Assembly: GCA_038501785.1 (NCBI GenBank)
Contig: JBAMJR010000003.1
Coordinates: forward strand, 3,817,501-3,881,500
Source: Myoxocephalus aenaeus
Lineage: Eukaryota; Chordata; Actinopteri; Perciformes; Cottidae
DNA length: 64,000 nt
Reading direction: 5' to 3'
A program made the position numbers and the translations under genes. Under the pieces are notes generated by a model. The model searched no databases. It was not told where the DNA came from and was given only the letters and a program-made list of their open reading frames with translations. Below, piece after piece: positions 58,369 through 64,000 of this stretch. How positions within the stretch are numbered: position 1 is the first letter of the stretch; each line of letters opens with the position of its first letter.

Positions 58369-59154
58369 TGTTGGGGTAGTTACTCAGAAAAAGTAACTAG
58401 TTACTTCTGAAAATTGTAACTAGATTACTTTACTAGTTACTGCATTTGAAAAGTAACTTCACTACTAGTTACTTTACTTTCCATTTTTTTAAGCAAATGT
58501 CCAAATTAACCGCAAAGATACATGAACAAACATCATGGCCCTTTCATCACTTTATTTTCAATTTTCAATAAAGGGCATCTCTTAGCCTTTCCACATAGTG
58601 TATTGTAATTGGAAAACGTCGGGTTACGAGCCGCTACTACCTTCGGTCAGAGTCCCCGTTAGCTCCCCGCTAGCGCTCCGTCACTTCCCCGCTAACTTCC
58701 GCTAGCTCTCCACTAACTTCCGCTAGCTCCCCGAAAACCACCGAAGCTAGCGGGACCAGGCTCGACACCAGACTTGGGCAGAGGGGACGCGGGCAGTAGC
58801 AGCAGCAGCAGCGGGCGGTAGCAGCAGCAGCGCTAGCTAGCAGCAGCGCTAGCTAGCAGCTGCTACTAGCTTGCTACAGCGGGGACACTGATTGGCCGTA
58901 GGAGCGGCTCGTAACCCGACGTTTACGGTAGATTGTTCATGCAGAAAGTTTCGTGTGACTCGCGCGCCACTAAAAGAGAACTTTTCGGACTGGTAAAAAT
59001 GTCTTGGGTAACGCAGGAAAGCGCGTTCCTGAGGTCTAGTAAAGTAGTGTAGTTACCAATATTTTGAGTGTAATGCATTACTTTACTTCGTTACCTATAA
59101 TAGTAATATCGTTACTGTAATCCGTTACTTTGTAACTCGTTACCCCCAACACTG
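58366..59154 (+). mobile_element. Non-autonomous hAT element containing MITE copy 5
   Basis: It begins CAGTGTTGGGGTAGTTACT and ends, read on the minus strand, CAGTGTTGGGGGTAACGAG. Sub-terminal text is full of AGTAACTAGTTACTT motifs. Flanking octamers TATATACA (58358-58365) and TATATATA (59155-59162) agree at 7 of 8, within TA-rich sequence. There is no transposase. MITE family M copy 5 lies inside. A Ty3/Gypsy LTR begins only 11 bases after its right end. Confidence 0.85.
58612..58930 (+). mobile_element. MITE family M, copy 5, nested in a hAT
   Basis: The left end AAAACGTCGGGTTACGAG and the inverted right end CTCGTAACCCGACGTTTACGG belong to the GTCGGGTTAC terminus type of copy 1. The interior has GACTTGGGCAGAGGGG, AGC triplets and repeated AGCGCTAGCTAGC. 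The AACTTCCGCTAGCTC segment is duplicated. It inserted after the hAT. Confidence 0.9.
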
Positions 59155-59165
59155 TATATATATAT

Positions 59166-59464
59166 TGTAACGGACTGAGAGAAATGTTGTGTTGTGGGTA
59201 TTGTGTTCGGGATGTCAGTGAACGGCTCATGAGCCGGTGGTGGTGGGGCGTGTCTGTGATTGGAGGGCGAGTGATGTTGTTTTGTGTGTGGTGTTGTGTT
59301 ACGAGCCGTTCGGAGCAGACTAGGACCCGGAGCGGTGGCGAAGCTTGTTGTGTTACTGTTGTGTTGGCGTAGGCTACGGCCCACAGTAGCCTGTTCTATG
59401 TTCCATGAATAAAAACCCTATAAGCCTTACGTCTCGTAGCTTCCCTGACCTTAGGGTCGTTACA
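59166..59464 (+). repeat. 5' LTR, 299 bp
   Basis: It starts TGTAACGGACTG and ends GGGTCGTTACA, with TG...CA ends and a 7-base terminal inverted repeat TGTAACG/CGTTACA. An AATAAA poly(A) signal lies at 59408-59413. It is placed directly before a primer binding site, the expected 5' LTR position. Short frames inside on both strands are not genes. Confidence 0.88.
59408..59413 (+). terminator. Poly(A) signal AATAAA in the LTR
   Basis: The hexamer is 51 bases before the LTR end. In the 3' LTR the same sequence would direct cleavage of the genomic transcript. Confidence 0.5.
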
Positions 59465-59466
59465 TT

Positions 59467-59479
59467 TGGTGTCAGAAGT
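59467..59479 (+). other. Primer binding site, tRNA-Leu type
   Basis: TGGTGTCAGAAGT, two bases after the LTR, is complementary to the 3' end of a vertebrate leucine tRNA including its CCA tail. The complement stops after 13 bases. This is where minus-strand DNA synthesis would be primed. Confidence 0.8.
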
Positions 59480-59557
59480 AAAACTTTCGCTATAACATCG
59501 CCACGCCAGTTAGCAGCAGAGAAGCTAGGTGGCTAACGCTCGTCAACGGGGAGAAAC

Positions 59558-60550
59558 ATGACGTCGGGGAGCCGTCTCAAGATTAAACGGGAAGGAGAAA
59601 GTGACGAACGAGAATGGGACGGCGCAGCCGGGGTCTGGCAGACGACGGAGCACCGAGAGCGGGTAAAAGAAATGACCGCGAGGATGGCTGCGGAGGCTGG
59701 CTTTGGCCGCTCGGGCCGCGACGGTGAGGGAAATGGCGGCCGTAGAGGAATGACTGCGGCCGCAGAAAGGGACATGACTGAGCACACTGAGACACGCAGA
59801 GAAGCTATTCCGTCCACAATAAAGACCCCCAGATATGACGGTAAATCCAACTGGGAAGCTTTTCATGCACAGTTTGAACTGTTAGCCAATGCCAGTAGAT
59901 GGTCCACTGAAGTAAAAGCTCTCCAGTTAGCGATGTGCCTCACGGGTGACGCTTTATCAAGCCTGCTGCTGCTGAGTCCCGATGATAGGAGTGATTATGA
60001 TGCACTAATTGGGGCTCTAAAGCGACGATTTGGACAATGCTCTGCCACTAGCCTACTCCGCTCTGAACTGTGCAGCAGACAGCGACGGCCAGAGGAGCCG
60101 CTGAGGGAGCTCGCTAATGACATCGAGGGGCTTGTCCACCGCACCTACGCCCACATGCCCCCGTCCATCCAGAGCGAGCTAGCTAGGGACCATTTCCTCC
60201 AGGCCCTGCTGCCAGCTGACCTGCGCATCCAGACACTACTCGCTCACCCTGGGTCGCTCCAGGAGGCTTTGGAGTCAGCTACGGAGAGAGAGATGCTGTG
60301 TGCTGGCGCCTTGGGTAAAGTGGTTGAAAAAGCACCAAAGGGGAGAGCTGCTTGTGAGACGGAAGGGGAGTTGGCGCAGCCTGCCTGGGTGGGGGAGCTA
60401 ACCCAGCTGGTGAGGGCTGCCACTCTGAGAGATGAGAGACAAGACAAGCCACGACCAAGAGTCTGCTGGGGGTGTGGCCAGCCTGGCCACCTGGTTCGAC
60501 ACTGCCCCCGTTCCACCGCGAACAAGGGAAACGAGCCGGGGACCGCATAA
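59558..60550 (+). CDS. gag: Gag structural protein (capsid and nucleocapsid), retrotransposon
   Basis: This 330-residue protein would assemble the virus-like particle and package element RNA in the cytoplasm. Residues 1-85 are charged and probably disordered. Residues about 88-250 have the look of a retrotransposon Gag/capsid domain: PRYDGKSNWEAFHAQFELLA near 91-110, LTGDALSSLLL near 128-138, and LIGALKRRFGQ at 150-160. A single zinc knuckle, CWGCGQPGHLVRHC, occupies 303-316 with the pattern C-x2-C-x4-H-x4-C. The start ATG is the first in frame after the primer binding site and has an A at -3. The frame is intact and ends 14 residues after the knuckle. The heptamer GGGAAAC spans codons 323-325, so most ribosomes should stop here and some should shift into pol. 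Confidence 0.92.
   Translation: MTSGSRLKIKREGESDEREWDGAAGVWQTTEHRERVKEMTARMAAEAGFGRSGRDGEGNGGRRGMTAAAERDMTEHTETRREAIPSTIKTPRYDGKSNWEAFHAQFELLANASRWSTEVKALQLAMCLTGDALSSLLLLSPDDRSDYDALIGALKRRFGQCSATSLLRSELCSRQRRPEEPLRELANDIEGLVHRTYAHMPPSIQSELARDHFLQALLPADLRIQTLLAHPGSLQEALESATEREMLCAGALGKVVEKAPKGRAACETEGELAQPAWVGELTQLVRAATLRDERQDKPRPRVCWGCGQPGHLVRHCPRSTANKGNEPGTA
60526..60532 (+). promoter_or_regulatory. Candidate -1 ribosomal frameshift site GGGAAAC
   Basis: In the gag frame it reads G GGA AAC, the X XXY YYZ phasing required for -1 slippage. Pol is in exactly the -1 frame and open across the site. The gag stop comes 15 bases later. Downstream, GCCGGGG (60535-60541) can pair with CCCTGGC (60567-60573, with CCCCTGGC at 60566-60573), giving a 7-bp stem with one G-U pair. 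The spacer is only 2 bases if the stem is fully formed, shorter than usual. The same heptamer is known as a working slip site in some retroviruses. Confidence 0.7.
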
Positions 60551-63500
60551 TCGGGACGATGCGGACCCCTGGCACCCTGTCCCAGCCCCCTCTAATTAAC
60601 AAAGCTACGCAACCGTCCGACCAAATAGGGGCAACCAGACCACCGGAGGATTTTGATGGTCAGCTGGAGCGACTAGTGGTGCTGGGCCGAACCTGGATAG
60701 GAGACTGTTGGTATGCACCGCTCACCATTGGAGGGACATGCTGCTCTGCACTGGTAGACACAGGTTCGTCAGCAACCCTGGTGAGGCCCGATGTGGTGAA
60801 AAATGGAACTGATATTTTTCCCACTATAGTGAAACTGCAGTCAGTCACCGGGGAGCGAACTCCCATGGTTGGAGAAGCAATAGTGACTCTGGGGCTGGGG
60901 AGGAAGTCTATCCGCTGCCCGGTGTGGGTCGCTAACCTGGAGGACTGTATACTGGGACTGGATATTCTTGGGGCTTTGGACTGTGTCATCAACACAAAGA
61001 GAGGAACTCTCACGTTCCCTGATGGCCATGTCATCCAGATGTGGCGCCAGCCACCCCGGCCTGGCTGTGTTGCGACCCACACCGTTGCCACACTGACGGC
61101 TGAGACAACAAATTATGCTGCTCATAGCTGCATCCCTTCAAATGAGATACCCCCACCGCCCTCCACCCTGCCAGCTGCTGAGTTGCAACCACCCCCCGCC
61201 TCTGTCCGGCCAGCTGCAAGTCCACACACACAGGTGACAAACGCCTCTCCACCTGACGACCGTGAAAGAGTCTTGGCAGTGAGGGAGGTCTGGCAGACAA
61301 ACTGTGGTGGTCTGACTCCTAGCGAACAAGATCTGTTGTGGCAGCTGCTTCTTGAGTTCAAGGACTGTTTTTCAATGTCGGAGGACGATGTGGGCCGCAC
61401 AGATCTCATCCAGCATTACATCGAAACAGGAGATGCACGGCCGATTAGGATGAGACCTCGACGCCTCCCACTGGCCAGGCAGGCTGCGGCAGACAAAGCC
61501 CTGCAAGAGATGCAGCGAGCGGGAATCATCGAGCCTTCCACCAGCCCCTGGGCCTCGGCGATCGTCATGGTCCCCAAAAAGCAGAAGGAGGCGTGGCGTT
61601 TCTGTGTGGACTTCAGGCCCCTCAACAAAGTGACAAAAAAGGACTCCTACCCCCTTCCACGCATCGACGAGGCTCTCGACACGGTGGCAGGGTCAGCCTG
61701 GTACTCCTCTTTGGACCTGCGGAGCGGGTATTGGCAGGTCCCTCTCAGCCCTGAAGCTAGGGCCAAAACTGCCTTCATCACTAATGGGGGCTTGTGGCAG
61801 TTTAAAGTCCTTCCGTTTGGCCTCTGCAATGCTCCTGCCACGTTCGAGAGACTAATGGACAGGGTACTCGCTGGTATCCCTCGACAGGAGTGTGTTGTGT
61901 ACCTGGACGACATACTGGTGCATGGTGACTCCTTCCAGGCAGCTCTCAAGGCCCTGAGGCGGGTGCTGGAGAGGGTGGCAGCAGCAGGTCTAAAGCTGCA
62001 CCCACAGAAATGCTCCTTCATGCAACGGGAGGTCACATTTCTGGGGCACAAGCTTGGGGGCGGCGGTGTCGGCACCATGGATGATAAAGTGCAGACGGTG
62101 AAGGATTGGCCTACCCCTAGCACTGTGCAGGACCTGAAAAGCTTCCTGGGCCTGGCCTCCTACTATAGGAAGTTTGTGAGGGGGTTTTCCTGCATAGCTG
62201 TACCACTGTTCCGCCTGCTGCAAAAAGGGGTGGTGTTTGATTGGACAGAGGAGTGCCATACAGCTTTCACTTCACTGCAGAGAGCCCTTGTGGAGGCCCC
62301 AGTCCTCTCACCGCCTGACCCCACCCTGCCTTTTATCCTCGACACGGACGCCAGTAATGCAGGCGCGGGTGCTGTGCTGGCCCAAGTGACTCCTGAAGGA
62401 GAGAGAGTGGTGGCGTATCACAGCAGACAGTTTAACAAGGCTGAACGCCGCTACTGTGTCACGAGACGGGAGCTGCTTGCTATGGTCTGTGCCATCCGAC
62501 ATTTCAGATATTACCTTGGGGGCCTCCACTTCACAGTCCGGACCGACCACTCTGCCTTACAGTGGCTCATGTCTTTTAAGGAGCCAGAAGGCCAGCTGGC
62601 ACGCTGGATTGAGGAGCTACAGGCGTATGATTTCACTGTGGTCCACAGACCGGGGGCACGCCACGGAAATGCTGACGCGCTTTCACGCCGGCCTTGCAGC
62701 GCTGATGGCTGCAACTACTGTGAGAAAAGAGAGGCGCAGGAAGAAGAGCGGCTGCAACCTGTTGTGAAATGTGCTGCCGTGGGACCGGTGGGCATGCCAG
62801 CAGGCCATGGACTGACAGCTGTGGACGCAGCAGAGTGGGGGTGCAAACAGGAAGAGGATGTCGACATAAGGCCAGTGCTCGCTTGGGTGGGATCCCAACA
62901 GCGACCACCTTGGGGAGAGGTTACCATGTGTTCTCGAGCCACAAAGGGACTCTGGTCAATTTTTCAGGCCCTGCGACTGCATGATGGTGTGCTACAGAGG
63001 GGGTGGAAAGGGCCGGCGACTGGAGAGACACAGTGGCAAGTGGTGGTGCCCAGGGCTCTGAGAGAGGCAGTGCTCCGGGCAATGCACGGAGCTCCGGGAT
63101 CTGGTCACTTCGGCGTTACGAAGACCCTCCGTCGCCTCCGCCAGGGGTTCTACTGGGGCCAACATAGGCGGGATGTGGAGGACTACTGCCGCTGCTGCGA
63201 CAGCTGCACAGCGAAGAAAGGGCCTGCAGACAGATCTCATGCTCAGCTCCAGCAGTTTCCGGCTGGGTGTCCCATGGAGAGGGTGGGGATTGATGTTCTC
63301 GGACCGTTTCCTCACTCAGAGAGAGGTAACCGTTACATCCTCACTGCCATGGACTATTTTACTAAGTGGCCCGAAGCTTACTGCATGCCGAACCAGGAGG
63401 CGGAGACGATTGTGGATGCTCTGGTGGGGGGAATGTTCAGCAGATTTGGGGCCCCGGAAGTCATCCACACAGATCAGGGCAGAAACTTTGAGTCTCGTGT

Positions 63501-64000
63501 CTTTGCCGCCATGTGTGACAAACTGGGATCCCACAAGACCCGCACTACACCCCTCCATCCACAGAGCGATGGGCTGGTCGAGAGATTCAACCGCACGCTG
63601 GCACAGCAGCTGGCCATAGTGACAGCTAAACACCAACGCGACTGGGACGACCACGTGCCTCTTGTGCTGATGGCTTACAGGTCTGCTGTGCAGGACTCCA
63701 CTTCCTGCTCTCCTGCCCTTCTCATGCTCGGCAGAGAAATCCGGACACCAGGGGAGATGATGATGGGGAAACCTCCTGACGCCCCTGCGGGTCCCCCGGG
63801 GCTCGACTATGCTCGGAAACTCCAGGACCGCTTGGAGTCAGCCCACGAGTTTGCCAGGAACCAGATGTGCAGTGCGGGCGTAAGACAAAAGAGGAACTAC
63901 GATGTGCACGTCAGAGGACGACATTTTGAAGTCGGAGAGCTGGTCTGGGTGTATAGCCCTCAGAGGAAGAAAGGCAGGTGCCCAAAGCTCGATAGTGAGT
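60532..64000 (+). CDS. pol: Pol polyprotein (protease, RT, RNase H, integrase), 3' end beyond window
   Basis: Pol makes element cDNA and integrates it. Residues are numbered from the first in-frame ATG at 60559; 1147 codons are present with no stop. The aspartic protease has LVDTGSS (65-71). Reverse transcriptase includes FCVDFRPLNKVT (348-359), SSLDLRSGYWQ (383-393), LPFGLCNAPATFE (418-430) and the catalytic YLDD (448-451). RNase H acidic residues are visible at D597, E638, D663 and D706. The integrase zinc finger uses H843/H850 and C880/C883; the core has D912, D972 and E1008, with DD35E spacing. The C-terminal RGRHFEVGELVWVYSP resembles the GPY/F-type module. Translation probably begins by -1 frameshift from gag at GGGAAAC; internal initiation at 60559 is the alternative. 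All catalytic residues look intact. Confidence 0.95.

Larger units (their letters stand above)
59166..64000 (+). mobile_element. Ty3/Gypsy LTR retrotransposon, 5' part (3' end beyond window)
   Basis: The order is LTR, primer binding site, gag, then pol with protease, reverse transcriptase, RNase H and integrase. Integrase last is the Ty3/Gypsy order, as opposed to Copia. Gag and pol are both free of stop codons across 4.4 kb, so the copy looks intact and probably young. No envelope gene is visible in the part present. The end of pol, any later genes and the 3' LTR lie outside the window, so LTR divergence cannot be measured. It sits in the TA remnant next to the hAT; a TATAT duplication is possible but cannot be confirmed. 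Confidence 0.95.

Noticed and set aside
59533..63654. Many minus-strand and off-frame ORFs across the Gypsy element
   Set aside because: They are shadows of the intact gag and pol frames.

Overview
The window looks like intergenic or intronic DNA from a teleost, most likely a percomorph fish. The evidence is long CA/TG, GA/CT and TA microsatellites, many short hAT-type DNA transposons, several dispersed repeats that I recall as typical of fish genomes, L2-like 3' tails, and a Ty3/Gypsy retrotransposon. No operons, bacterial-style promoters, rRNA or tRNA genes were seen. No host protein-coding gene can be called with confidence.

Layout. Bases 1-2395 hold an unclassified transposon with long terminal inverted repeats whose outer parts are AAAT-rich; its left end is cut by the window edge. 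From 2.4 to 33 kb there is mostly unique sequence, broken by dispersed repeats: copies 1-3 of a five-copy MITE family (about 4.07, 12.64 and 29.58 kb), copies of one abundant repeat called RA here (8.3, 10.7, 16.6 and 26.5 kb; further copies at 42.8 and 51.2 kb), a 73-bp minisatellite grown out of one RA copy (17.0-17.4 kb), and a hAT element with a perfect 8-bp target duplication (25.04-25.73 kb). From 33 to 45 kb come a second hAT MITE with perfect 8-bp duplications, a CpG-rich stretch (34.4-35.26 kb) that could be a promoter and first exon ending at a GTGAGT donor, a dense TG-repeat cluster (38.04-38.79 kb), and another GC-rich stretch with possible splice sites (43.9-44.26 kb). From 45 to 59 kb there is unique sequence plus nested transposons: a hAT with a MITE inside it, set in a TA array (47.7-49.16 kb), and a second hAT containing MITE copy 5 (58.37-59.15 kb).

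The only convincing genes are the retrotransposon's own. At 59166-64000 lie a 5' LTR, a tRNA-Leu-type primer binding site, an intact 330-codon gag ending in a CCHC zinc knuckle, and an open pol (protease, reverse transcriptase, RNase H, integrase) that runs off the right edge. Gag and pol are in different frames. A GGGAAAC heptamer sits in the correct phase just before the gag stop, which suggests pol is made by -1 ribosomal frameshifting. The 3' LTR lies outside the window.

Family names for the dispersed repeats come from memory of fish sequences and were not checked against a database. Coordinates for diverged repeats are approximate at their edges.
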